A stretch of 64,000 nucleotides of DNA from Desulfitobacterium_A nosdiversum. Lineage in GTDB: Bacteria; Bacillota; Desulfitobacteriia; Desulfitobacteriales; Desulfitobacteriaceae. The stretch is taken from assembly GCF_049860565.1 (NCBI RefSeq), contig NZ_CP172056.1, positions 4,092,001 through 4,156,000 on the forward strand. The letters run 5' to 3'. Shown here in pieces: positions 7,995 through 16,256 of the stretch (positions are counted from its first letter, which is position 1; every line of letters begins with the position of its first letter). The position numbers and the translations under genes were made by a program. The notes below the pieces were generated by a model. The model was not told the origin of the DNA and ran no database searches. It saw only the letters and a program-made list of their open reading frames with translations.

Positions 7995-9392
7995 TTAACA
8001 GGCAGCTTTCTTTCCTGAGGAATCTGCATTATCCGTTAGATTCTCGTTAATTTCTTCTAAAGATCTATGAGCAGATCGCCATCCAAAGACAAGTACCACA
8101 AATGAAGTAAGGAGAGAAAGAACCATGGCAAAACCAAAAACCCCAAAAATTCCATAACCGGCAAAGATCATCGGAACTAAAAGTTGAGCTCCAGAAGCAG
8201 CAAAACGCGATATACCGTTTAATATACCCGTTACAGAGTTTCTAAGTTTAGTTGGCAGCGATTCGGCAACGTAAGGATGGATAATAAAGTTTCTGGCTAT
8301 TGCAAAAACGTTGATTAAAAGACCAAATAGAGCAGCCAAGAAGAAGTTTCCTTTAATCACAAATAAAAAGGGGATTACAGCAGCACAATATAAAATTCCA
8401 AAGACGCCAATAGGAATTTTTCTTCCACCCTTATCAGAAAAGAAAGCTGCGACGAACTGTCCTAAAGGAATACCAAAAGTAAGTATTGTTGAAAGAAGTA
8501 TACTATCTTGCATACTAAATCCACTCATTTTAAGCATTGTTGTTATCCAAGGTTGAGTTATTTGTATGCTGACAACACCTGCACTCAAAACAACACAAAG
8601 AACTATTGTTCTCTTTAGGTATAACGGAGAAAACATTTCAGCAATATCTTTAGATAACGACGAATTTCGAGATCTTTTAACAACAATTACATCACTAAGA
8701 TCGATAGGTTTTCCGACAATACTCGATACAACCTCTTCTGCCTCGGCTTGTCTTCCTCTGCTCATAAGCCAGCGAGGAGATTCTTTTAAGATAATAATAC
8801 CCAATAATAATACCACGTAACCCAGACCACTCAGATAAAAAACATACCGCCAGGCTTCAGGAGAAAGCGGAACTATAATGCCTGCTACAAATCCGATTAT
8901 CGGCCCCGCTAAATAACCGAACCCTGATATTATACCTTCCCATTTGCCTCGGCTTTCTTTCGGCGACAATTCTGCCATATACGTAATGGTTACAACCATC
9001 ATACACATAACACCAAAACCTGTCATAGCTCTCGCGAACATGAATACTGTAAAGTTCGATGTTAAACCATTGATAATCGATCCAGTTGTAAATATTAAAG
9101 TACTTAATAATAAACTTTTGCGCCTGCCGATTATATCGGAGATAATCCCGCCAAAAATACCACCAAATGTATTGCCCAAAAAGTACAGTGAAGTTATTTG
9201 AGCTACATTTGCCGCATTTATTTTCATCGAAGCCATAATAGCCGGGGCGGTAAAGTTAAAAATGGAATTGTCGAACATTTCAAAGAAGTAAGAAGAGGCG
9301 ATAATAATAAACAAGAATAATTGTTTCCGGGTAACCTCTAAACCATCAAAATAGTTATTCTTTATTTTCATAGCATTATTATTTGTTGACAA
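7995..9392 (-). CDS. MFS transporter of organic solutes (sugar/aromatic-acid type)
   Basis: A 465-residue membrane protein with about 12 hydrophobic segments and Major Facilitator signatures: IISDIIGRRKSLL between helices 2 and 3, a helix-4 MFARAMTGFG motif, and ESPRWLMSRGR before the central loop, as in the sugar and aromatic-acid:H+ carriers. It probably imports the substrate used by the neighbouring enzymes (2-hydroxyacid oxidase, alkaline-phosphatase-superfamily enzyme, arylsulfotransferase-like protein). It follows the phosphatase-superfamily gene in the same direction with a 252-bp gap holding a long inverted repeat. Substrate is unknown. Confidence 0.85.
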   Translation of the reverse strand: MSTNNNAMKIKNNYFDGLEVTRKQLFLFIIIASSYFFEMFDNSIFNFTAPAIMASMKINAANVAQITSLYFLGNTFGGIFGGIISDIIGRRKSLLLSTLIFTTGSIINGLTSNFTVFMFARAMTGFGVMCMMVVTITYMAELSPKESRGKWEGIISGFGYLAGPIIGFVAGIIVPLSPEAWRYVFYLSGLGYVVLLLGIIILKESPRWLMSRGRQAEAEEVVSSIVGKPIDLSDVIVVKRSRNSSLSKDIAEMFSPLYLKRTIVLCVVLSAGVVSIQITQPWITTMLKMSGFSMQDSILLSTILTFGIPLGQFVAAFFSDKGGRKIPIGVFGILYCAAVIPFLFVIKGNFFLAALFGLLINVFAIARNFIIHPYVAESLPTKLRNSVTGILNGISRFAASGAQLLVPMIFAGYGIFGVFGFAMVLSLLTSFVVLVFGWRSAHRSLEEINENLTDNADSSGKKAAC

Positions 9393-9573
9393 AATATATC
9401 CCTCCTATTTTTGATAAGGGCCAGACAACAAAAACTATAAAACTAAATTTTGAGAAAAAGAGCTACTTCGTTTGGTAGAATAAACACGGGAAACTTAATT
9501 CTTGAAGTAAATTGTGCAACCGAGAGAAAACCCTCACAAGAACTTTCTCGGTAATTTTACCAAAAGGAAATTG

Positions 9574-9618
9574 ATTTTCGAATAGTGCTAATCAATAAAA
9601 TTAACACTATTCGAAAAT
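9574..9618. repeat. 19-bp inverted repeat between the phosphatase-like and MFS genes
   Basis: ATTTTCGAATAGTGCTAAT (9574-9592) and its near-perfect complement (9600-9618, one mismatch) flank a 7-base loop CAATAAA. It starts 27 bp downstream of the phosphatase-like stop codon. As RNA it would form a strong stem but lacks a clear U-tract on the minus strand, so it could be a terminator, a processing signal limiting MFS expression, or a DNA operator. Confidence 0.7.
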
Positions 9619-9644
9619 TCTAAGCCGTCTTATTTATCCTTTAA

Positions 9645-11663
9645 TTATAATTCTTGATCCAGAATTTGATATGCAGGTGCGCCTTCACATTGGGCAGGTA
9701 TTCTTACTCCTCCCAAAATTGCAAGTGTAGGTGCAAAGTCGACTTGGCGAATAACCCGAGTTGTCGTAAAGCCTTTCCTCAAACCTTTGCCGGCTGCAAC
9801 AAAGATCGGCGAAATTGAAGTATCAAAATAACCATCATAGGTGGATAAGCTTTCACCATGCTCCCTACAACAACCTTCTTTACACATATAAACAATATCG
9901 CCGGTTTCATCGCCACTCAAGCCTAAAACTTGAGCATCTTTATTTCTTAAAGCAATACTCACAACACGTTTGCCCGATTTAGGGTGTCTGTAGTTATATA
10001 AGTCATCAATAATTTTTTCTTCAAGAGCCTTTTTATCCTTCGGATCAACTATTCCTGTCGCATTTCTCCCTTTAAGGTTAACCCAGATGTAACTGCTTCG
10101 GGTTGCAACAGCCCTTGTTTTCTCCCAGTCAATTTCTCTTAAATCGTTGCCATTTTCATCTTTTTTAAGAACAGTATAGCCTAGCTCCTCCATTACTCTT
10201 ACATTGCAGCCCATTCCATCGCCCAATAAAGGGAGATCCTCATAATGAATTTGAAGACCATGATCAGAAGTAACAAAAATCGTCCAATCCTCATCTAATA
10301 GATACAGGAATTTTCCAATGTAATCGTCTGCGTCTTTATAAACTTTTTCAATCAATCCTTGATATCCTGCTTCGTTCCCAACGCCTTCTTTTTCCAATGC
10401 ATAATTCCAGTATTGATGACCTTGATGATCGATGAAGTGGATATGGGAAAAGATTACTTCGATACCTTTTTCTTTAATGAGGTAATTTAAGGCATCGGCC
10501 TGCCATTGTGCGTAATGAGCCCATACCGGATTTAATAGTTCTTTGCAATTTTCGAAGTTAGAACCGCCCAATTGGCAAAACGGCGGAACATGACCGACAT
10601 TGCTGACAACATCTTGATACATGGATTTAGGCGACCATCTTACATCATTGGAAATATCAAGAGCCGTACTCATCCACATTCTTACCCGAGAACCATCCGG
10701 AGCAATTTCCAATGGCTTGTAATTTCTGACACAAGGTACTTGTTCACCGCTTACATTGCAATCATCAATAACGGTAAAGGCAAATTCCTTTTCCTTCATT
10801 GCCGCAAGCGGCTTTCCATCTTTTTTAGACCGATAAAGGGCTACCGTATCATAGATACCGGCTTTATTTTTCAAAATCAAGGCAGGTCTTCTGACTAATC
10901 CGTTTGAAGTTACAAAGTAAAATTCCTTTGCACCTTCCGGAGCATTAGCCCACCCCTCGGCGCCTTTGATTGGACTCACGACCCTATCATACGGAAGATT
11001 ATCTAGTCCGGCCGCACCTTCTTCTAAACTCATAAATAGATTTTTTACAGTTTTCTTTTTGTGCCGTTCAAGAAGGAACGATCCGGCGGAGGTATTCTCC
11101 TCGGGCAAATCTTGAATAACACATCCCGCTCCAGTATCCTCTGTTGAGCAGGGTTTATATCCGACCTTACTTACAGTATTGGAGGCAAATACCATTTTTT
11201 CTCCATCAACATTAGCAATACTCATATTGACAGCTGCCGGCTGGGCACCATCAACAACAAATAGATTCTTACGATCTGAAGTCGGGGGCCAACTGGAACC
11301 TGGCCAGTGCCATACAAGTGTTTTTTTACCGGCTTCTGCAAAGCAGTTCCAAAGTTGTTCTGCTTGGCACATACTGGAGTCCAGGGAATAAACTATTTCC
11401 GAAAGATCTTCCTTGCTTTGGTTCCAGAAGTCAGTGATCCCGTGGGTTTCCGGATATGCACCCGTTGCCAGCGTCGTCCATTGTGCAGGTGTAATTGTAG
11501 GCATTGCACCTAACATCCGTAAATCTTCTCTTCGAGCGCCTTGCTTAATGAGTCTTTTAAGATTTGGCATTACTCCTTTGTCGACGAATTTTTTTGACAA
11601 TTTAGGATCCATACCGTCCAAACCCAGGACTAAGATTTTACTTGCCCTTGCTTCTCTCTTCAT
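9645..11663 (-). CDS. alkaline-phosphatase-superfamily phosphodiesterase/phosphatase-like enzyme
   Basis: A 672-residue protein of the type I phosphodiesterase/nucleotide pyrophosphatase branch. It opens with the metal motif KILVLGLDGMDP, then PTITPAQWTTLATGAYPETHG in which a threonine is the likely nucleophile, and later carries FSHIHFIDHQGHQYW and TSDHGLQIHYEDLP supplying metal-binding Asp and His residues. No Cys/Ser-x-Pro-x-Arg sulfatase signature is present, so a formylglycine sulfatase is unlikely. No signal peptide is visible; it appears cytoplasmic. It would cleave a phosphate, phosphonate or possibly sulfate ester whose carrier may be the downstream MFS protein. Box C lies 63 bp upstream of its start. 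Large inserts (residues about 150-330) are unlike small family members. Confidence 0.8.
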   Translation of the reverse strand: MKREARASKILVLGLDGMDPKLSKKFVDKGVMPNLKRLIKQGARREDLRMLGAMPTITPAQWTTLATGAYPETHGITDFWNQSKEDLSEIVYSLDSSMCQAEQLWNCFAEAGKKTLVWHWPGSSWPPTSDRKNLFVVDGAQPAAVNMSIANVDGEKMVFASNTVSKVGYKPCSTEDTGAGCVIQDLPEENTSAGSFLLERHKKKTVKNLFMSLEEGAAGLDNLPYDRVVSPIKGAEGWANAPEGAKEFYFVTSNGLVRRPALILKNKAGIYDTVALYRSKKDGKPLAAMKEKEFAFTVIDDCNVSGEQVPCVRNYKPLEIAPDGSRVRMWMSTALDISNDVRWSPKSMYQDVVSNVGHVPPFCQLGGSNFENCKELLNPVWAHYAQWQADALNYLIKEKGIEVIFSHIHFIDHQGHQYWNYALEKEGVGNEAGYQGLIEKVYKDADDYIGKFLYLLDEDWTIFVTSDHGLQIHYEDLPLLGDGMGCNVRVMEELGYTVLKKDENGNDLREIDWEKTRAVATRSSYIWVNLKGRNATGIVDPKDKKALEEKIIDDLYNYRHPKSGKRVVSIALRNKDAQVLGLSGDETGDIVYMCKEGCCREHGESLSTYDGYFDTSISPIFVAAGKGLRKGFTTTRVIRQVDFAPTLAILGGVRIPAQCEGAPAYQILDQEL

Positions 11664-11725
11664 TCAATGACCTCCTATCATTTTCAAGACTTATTTGAAT
11701 CATACTCTTTTCTTATATCCAGGAG

Positions 11726-11744
11726 GTCGCATAGACTACCTATT
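11726..11744 (-). promoter_or_regulatory. shared 19-bp box, copy C
   Basis: On the minus strand this reads AATAGGTAGTCTATGCGAC, 63 bp upstream of the phosphatase-like gene and 88 bp from the divergent unknown gene. It matches copies at 7071-7089 and 4250-4268. Confidence 0.5.
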
Positions 11745-11831
11745 GAATACATCGTATTTATTACACTTATATAGGAAACAAAAATTATTTCCGGAATTAT
11801 GAATTAATTATTTATATAGGAGTTGACTATA

Positions 11832-12743
11832 GTGAGCCTTGTCAATAATGCAAACCGTGATGTTTTTGTAGGAGAGATTGCAAATAATTTAACAAAAGAA
11901 AAAGAGATTGCCCTATTCGGATTTGCCTATTATGAAAAGGGTAATATTCAGTATTATTTTTCGACAGACGAAACAAATGCGTTTGTGATGCAGCACCATA
12001 AAATTACAGGAAAAATAATCTGCACACCTATCAAAATGATCACGCAAAAATCATCTATTCTTACGCAAAGCCAAATAGAATGCCAATTGCAGGATATTCT
12101 TCAGCAGAAATACCCTAAAGACTATTTTTCATTTTTAACCTATTTTAACGATTTAGAATCAAACAATTTAGCAGAACCTATTTTAGTAAAATACTTCAAT
12201 AGCTTTACCCATGAAACAAATATGGATCTTCAGCAGTCGAATTATAACTTAGTTAACTTTGCTTATTATTCAAAGCAATTAAATAAATCAAGTTATTTTA
12301 AATTACTTGAAAAAACACGCTCTATTGAAATAGATGAATTGCAAATTATTAATAGATTAGACTATAGACATTTAGCGGGTATTGGCTATTTTCTCCCCAA
12401 TGAAATCCCAGTATATTACAGCAATGCCTATCTACCTAATGTATTTAAGAAAAGAGCTCAATTAGAAAAAGAGAATTATATTATCTCATCCATTTTTCGA
12501 AAGAGTTATGATTTAGCGGATATAAAAAATAACTCCATAAAAGAAGTCAAAAAAGATTTCACTCGTATTCTCGAACAAACCATTAACTCAAATTATATGG
12601 CAGTGATCCAAGAACTTAAATCACTGTCCCCTGTAATAAGCCATCTTTTATTCCACAATCGTCTAAATAAAATGAAATTAAATCTAACAGAAGATGCACT
12701 CCAAGCTATTGAAACATATGCAAGAATGTGGAATTGTAACTAA
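11832..12743 (+). CDS. hypothetical protein, divergent from the phosphatase-like gene
   Basis: I do not recognise this 303-residue protein. It is soluble, rich in Asn, Lys and Ile, without signal peptide or membrane segments. The first third (to about residue 90) looks like mixed alpha/beta, the rest mostly helical, including IIDEL-type and LEKENYIISSIFRKSYD stretches. I chose GTG 11832 because AGGAG at 11818-11822 is nine bases upstream; TTG 11823 touches the RBS. It is divergent from the phosphatase-superfamily gene and shares its promoter region with box C. A regulatory or accessory role for that gene is possible only by position. Codon use is clearly A+T-rich compared with the nos genes. 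Confidence 0.7.
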   Translation: MSLVNNANRDVFVGEIANNLTKEKEIALFGFAYYEKGNIQYYFSTDETNAFVMQHHKITGKIICTPIKMITQKSSILTQSQIECQLQDILQQKYPKDYFSFLTYFNDLESNNLAEPILVKYFNSFTHETNMDLQQSNYNLVNFAYYSKQLNKSSYFKLLEKTRSIEIDELQIINRLDYRHLAGIGYFLPNEIPVYYSNAYLPNVFKKRAQLEKENYIISSIFRKSYDLADIKNNSIKEVKKDFTRILEQTINSNYMAVIQELKSLSPVISHLLFHNRLNKMKLNLTEDALQAIETYARMWNCN

Positions 12744-12752
12744 ACACTATAT

Positions 12753-13607
12753 TTAGGTTATCAATCCCAATTTTTTGATGAGATAAGGAATTGCTCTTTC
12801 AAAACATACCCCATATCTTCTTTCGAGTTCAGCATGGACAGTCAGCTTAATACATTCATGAGTATAATCTACGGCTATCTGTGACGCTTCTTCAAGGGAG
12901 AATTTATTTAAGAGCGCAGCTAATAAGGTACTCCCAAATATATCTCCTGTACCGTGAAAATGTCCATCAATTTTTTTATTAAAGGCATAGCTTATTTTGC
13001 CTAACTTACTATCGTAGGCTGCAGCTCCCAACTTGTCCTTTTCAAAGGAAATACCCGTGAGTACAACCGTTTTGGCTCCTAGAGAGGCTAATTTTTTTAA
13101 CATCTTTTCGATATATTCCTGTGAATAATTTTCACCCATGTATTGCTCATTTAACATAAAGGATGCCTCAGTTAAATTAGGGACGATAATATCTGCCATT
13201 GAGCATAATTTGGTCATTCCGCGAACCATTTCGGATGAGTAAACAGAATATAGAACGCCTTTGTCGGCCATAACTGGATCAACCAAAATGAGCGTATCGT
13301 TACTTCTAAATGTGTTAAATAAATCAGCCACTAAATCAATCTGCTCAAAGGAACCCAAAAAGCCGCTGTATAAGGCATCAAACTTTAAATCAAGCGATTG
13401 CCAATGCTTAGTGATTGGTTTGATATCATGAGTTAAATCACGATAGGTAAAGCCTTCAAATCCACCTGGATGCGTCGACAAAACTGCCGTTGGCAATACA
13501 CTTGTATCAAGTCCTGCCACTGAAAGAATGGGCAGAGCAACAGTAAGCGAACATCTCCCTACGCATGATATATCATGAATTGCAAGGATTCTTTTTTGTT
13601 TATTCAT
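12753..13607 (-). CDS. pyridoxal/pyridoxamine kinase (PdxY/PdxK-like)
   Basis: The 284-residue product matches the pyridoxal kinase branch of the ribokinase family: IHDISCVGRCSLTVALPIL at the N-terminus, STHPGGFEGFTYRDL for substrate binding, DPVMADKGVLY, and the ATP/anion-hole motif GHFHGTGDIFGS. It phosphorylates B6 vitamers to the PLP precursor in the cytoplasm. The start at 13607 follows AGGGG about 11 bases upstream; an upstream ATG extension lacks an RBS and has odd composition. A promoter (13662-13691) and a perfect 10-bp stem (13635-13658) precede it, so it is a monocistronic unit, perhaps with leader control. It converges with the hypothetical gene. Confidence 0.9.
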   Translation of the reverse strand: MNKQKRILAIHDISCVGRCSLTVALPILSVAGLDTSVLPTAVLSTHPGGFEGFTYRDLTHDIKPITKHWQSLDLKFDALYSGFLGSFEQIDLVADLFNTFRSNDTLILVDPVMADKGVLYSVYSSEMVRGMTKLCSMADIIVPNLTEASFMLNEQYMGENYSQEYIEKMLKKLASLGAKTVVLTGISFEKDKLGAAAYDSKLGKISYAFNKKIDGHFHGTGDIFGSTLLAALLNKFSLEEASQIAVDYTHECIKLTVHAELERRYGVCFERAIPYLIKKLGLIT

Positions 13608-13634
13608 GGAACGAATTCCCCTTAAATATAATTT

Positions 13635-13658
13635 AAGGATAAGCAATGGCTTATCCTT
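13635..13658 (-). promoter_or_regulatory. perfect 10-bp stem in the leader of the pyridoxal kinase gene
   Basis: AAGGATAAGC and GCTTATCCTT flank a four-base loop, between the likely transcription start and the RBS. It could be an operator or an mRNA leader hairpin; the factor is unknown. Confidence 0.45.
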
Positions 13659-13661
13659 TTA

Positions 13662-13691
13662 ACTATACTATAATAAAAAACAGAGTGTCAG
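13662..13691 (-). promoter_or_regulatory. sigma-A type promoter for the pyridoxal kinase gene
   Basis: The minus strand has CTGACA (-35, 13691-13686), an 18-base spacer and TATAGT (-10, 13667-13662). It gives a leader of about 45 bases before the ATG at 13607. Confidence 0.5.
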
Positions 13692-13810
13692 AGTAGTATT
13701 TACGCCTTGATTATTTTAAGGTTGTCCCCTGGTTTTCTTCCGTAGTAAAGTGAATTTCCTCATTGAGTCTTTGCACACTTTGCTGAAAGCTATTCTAAAA
13801 TGTAAAATCG

Positions 13811-13856
13811 AACATGAAAGAAAGGCCGTTACAATGAACGGCCCTTCTTTCATGTT
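13811..13856 (-). terminator. terminator of the nos cluster
   Basis: Arms of 20 bp (13811-13830 and 13837-13856, one mismatch) with a six-base loop begin five bases after the stop of the last ABC ATPase gene. The U-tract is weak (ATTTTACATTTT), but the stem is very strong. Confidence 0.8.
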
Positions 13857-13861
13857 TCGGT

Positions 13862-14536
13862 TCAGATGGATATCAGTTTTCCTTCATTAAGTCTATAACG
13901 TTGCTGTGCACGTTCCGCCCAACTCGTATGATTTACCATCACAACGGCTCCATTATTCTGCGCAAATGATTCGAGAATATGAATCACCTTCTCCGCCCAA
14001 AATGAATCCAAGTCGTTTGTCGGCTCATCTGCTAAGATCAGAGAAGGATGATTAATAATACTTCTGCAAACAACAACCCTCCGCCGTTGACCGATACTCA
14101 GTTGATGAGGCAAGTAATGCGCCCGTTCTTTAAGACCCAACTCGGTTAAAAGCGTCATTGCTTCTTCACGTTCAGCTTGGGTAAGGCGGCTGCGTTTATT
14201 TAAATAAAGAGCAAGTTCTATATTTTCCAAAGCCGTTAAGGCTGGAAATAGACTTGTCTCTTGAAACATAAAGCCTATGTTCTTAGCTCTCCATGATGTA
14301 AGTTCCCGGTCACTGAGTTTACTCATATCACGGCCGCCAAATATTATATCTCCATGTGTGGGTTTTAGAAGACCACCTCCCATGAGGTAAAGCAAAGTAC
14401 TTTTACCCGTGCCCGACGGTCCTTCGATCCCTATAAAGTCTCCTTGAGAAATAGTCAACGAAACATTGTCCACGGGGCAGACATCTTCTCCGCTGTGATA
14501 AATTTTACTCACATTTTCTAAACGGCAAATCTCCAT
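13862..14536 (-). CDS. MacB/LolD-type ABC transporter ATPase 2 of the nos cluster
   Basis: A 224-residue ABC ATPase with Walker A GPSGTGKST, a signature region that reads HQLSIGQRRRVVV rather than LSGGQ, and Walker B LILADEPTNDLD. The sequence is closest in style to LolD/MacB/FtsE ATPases, which drive extracytoplasmic mechanotransmission rather than substrate translocation. It is the last gene of the nos cluster and pairs with the FtsX-type permease 12 bp upstream. Typical NosF is a different, larger DrrA-type ATPase of about 300 residues, so this is not a simple NosF. The degenerate signature (SIGQ) still allows ATP binding in homologues. A role in copper or heme handling for NosZ is inferred from position only. 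Confidence 0.88.
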   Translation of the reverse strand: MEICRLENVSKIYHSGEDVCPVDNVSLTISQGDFIGIEGPSGTGKSTLLYLMGGGLLKPTHGDIIFGGRDMSKLSDRELTSWRAKNIGFMFQETSLFPALTALENIELALYLNKRSRLTQAEREEAMTLLTELGLKERAHYLPHQLSIGQRRRVVVCRSIINHPSLILADEPTNDLDSFWAEKVIHILESFAQNNGAVVMVNHTSWAERAQQRYRLNEGKLISI

Positions 14537-14548
14537 CGCATTGACCTC

Positions 14549-15751
14549 CTAGTCCAATTCCCCGTGGGAAATAATCTCCTGGGGATCCAATTTTGAACTT
14601 CGCCAAGCAGGATATAAGGCAGACACAGCACCGAGAAAAACTGCGATTCCCATTCCCCACAATCCCTGGTAAATCGCTGATGCCAAAGACCAATCCCCTT
14701 GGGGCAAGTTAAGAGACCCTCTTAACCATGTCAGAATTGGATTCGTCAAAAGCGCTCCGGCTATACTTCCGGTAAGTCCACCTGCACCTACGATGAGCAA
14801 TGCTTCAATGGTCAGCGCTGCAAAAGCGTCGCCGGATTGTCCGCCAATCGCGCGCAACATTCCCAGTTCGCGTTTGCGTTCTCTGGCAAGAGCGGTAAAA
14901 CGGCCGATTAGGGCAAGGGCGGCTGTCAGCGCTAAAGCAAGCCATAACCAGATTAAAACATGACTCACAGTATTCATCTGGTTTCTGGCGCTGCTTATCA
15001 CTTTACTGGTCGCAACGGCATTTACCCCTAAATTCAAACCATTTATTTCATCGGCTACCACTGCCGGGCTGGCTCCATCTTTAACCTTGATCAAGATCGA
15101 AGAAATGAGATGGTCGGGTGAATTTTTTTGCCAAAGGTTTTGAAGGTAAGGGCTGTTTTTGGCTATCGTTCGGGCCGTATCGAGACGTATAAAAATGGTA
15201 TCATCTATTCCTGTCCCCGTTCGTTCGAGCCGTCCGGCTTCATAAAATTCTTTACCTAGAATAACAGCTTTACCTCCCAAAAAAGAGGTTACATTAGCCC
15301 CTAAAATTACCTTGTCATTAGCTGGAGACGCAGATCCATTAGGGCTGTTTAGCAAAGAACGCGTTACAAAATCCGTTCCAGGATCATATCCTACAACTCG
15401 GTAAGGCCTGCTTAGTGAGCAACAACTTTCATCCAGAGTCTGAGTAAAAAACTGGGGGGTCGTTAACTGAACGTCTTTTACGGAACGTACAGACTCTAAC
15501 ACATTATCCGGCATATACTCATTTACTGGCTCGCCGGTAAAAATTGTCTGGAATGCCTCTGATTTTACGGAATGAGGCAGAACAATAATATCTGCTCCAA
15601 GACGAGTAGCGGATAAACGCATCCCTTCCTGGAGATCAGTAAATAGAGAATGGGCTAAAACAAAAGTTGCAACCGTTAAAACCGTAATAAGTAAGGTGAT
15701 TATGGTTTGACCTTTTCTTTGCGTAACGTTTTTCCAAGCCAGGAAGAACAT
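14549..15751 (-). CDS. FtsX/MacB-type permease 3 of the nos cluster, with CC motif
   Basis: The 400-residue protein has the MacB/FtsX layout: one N-terminal membrane helix (about 15-35), a large extracytoplasmic domain (about 36-265), then three C-terminal helices. The outside domain has LGADIIVLPH and VVGYDPGTDF, motifs shared with permeases 1 and 2 of the cluster, and adjacent cysteines Cys110-Cys111 (DESCCSLS) just before VVGYDP. Permease 1 has a CC pair at the same place. It overlaps the DUF4418 gene by one base and is followed by its ATPase. A thiol pair on the outer face suggests metal or disulfide chemistry, for example delivery of copper to NosZ, but this is inference. Confidence 0.85.
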   Translation of the reverse strand: MFFLAWKNVTQRKGQTIITLLITVLTVATFVLAHSLFTDLQEGMRLSATRLGADIIVLPHSVKSEAFQTIFTGEPVNEYMPDNVLESVRSVKDVQLTTPQFFTQTLDESCCSLSRPYRVVGYDPGTDFVTRSLLNSPNGSASPANDKVILGANVTSFLGGKAVILGKEFYEAGRLERTGTGIDDTIFIRLDTARTIAKNSPYLQNLWQKNSPDHLISSILIKVKDGASPAVVADEINGLNLGVNAVATSKVISSARNQMNTVSHVLIWLWLALALTAALALIGRFTALARERKRELGMLRAIGGQSGDAFAALTIEALLIVGAGGLTGSIAGALLTNPILTWLRGSLNLPQGDWSLASAIYQGLWGMGIAVFLGAVSALYPAWRSSKLDPQEIISHGELD

Positions 15752-16173
15752 TACTCTGCACCTTCCTTGATCACTTTACTCCAAATCCCTATTCCGACGA
15801 CCATAGTCAGGACACCTTCCGCATAGAGCCAACGTGCTGTTGTATGACAAGCCATCATATCTTTAGCGCAAATTCCAATTGCCCAATCCTGTGGTATTAA
15901 GATTACCGCTAAACCAATAATTGTGACAACCGCTCCCAGCCAACGCTTTTCGATTTTAGGAATCAAAAGAATAATACCGACACCTAAGAGCAGAGCGCCC
16001 AGCACCAACTCGGTTTGAGCTGTAAAATGACAAGCCATAAAGCCCATTTTTCCGGATTTTAATTCGACTAAACTCTTGCAAACCGGAGCCAAAAGATAAG
16101 GTGTTAATAATAGCGTCAGCCCAAGCAAAGCAGGTAAGATATTGAGTAATTTATTTATTGTTTTTGTTTTCAT
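15751..16173 (-). CDS. DUF4418 membrane protein
   Basis: A 140-residue integral membrane protein with four hydrophobic helices. It looks like the DUF4418 family. Two internal repeats carry the same motif, GFMACHFTAQ (about residues 44-53) and MMACHTTARW (about 106-115), each starting an otherwise hydrophobic helix. The Met-Ala-Cys-His pattern would suit Cu(I) or heme binding. It overlaps the downstream permease by one base and sits between c-type cytochrome genes and an ABC transporter. Function unknown; a part in metal or heme traffic for nitrous oxide reduction is a reasonable guess. Confidence 0.8.
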   Translation of the reverse strand: MKTKTINKLLNILPALLGLTLLLTPYLLAPVCKSLVELKSGKMGFMACHFTAQTELVLGALLLGVGIILLIPKIEKRWLGAVVTIIGLAVILIPQDWAIGICAKDMMACHTTARWLYAEGVLTMVVGIGIWSKVIKEGAE

Positions 16174-16256
16174 AAATACTCCTCATTTCTTCTAGTTTTC
16201 AGAATCGCTTGTCTAAACACCTTTTGATTTTTACGTCAAAAAGACGTTATTATGTT

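Noticed and set aside
9645..11663. Sulfatase identity for the AP-superfamily enzyme
   Set aside because: No Cys/Ser-x-Pro-x-Arg formylglycine motif; the nucleophile region has Thr as in type I phosphodiesterases.
13862..14536. Calling this ATPase NosF
   Set aside because: Sequence and size fit the MacB/LolD group paired with an FtsX permease, not the DrrA-type NosF.
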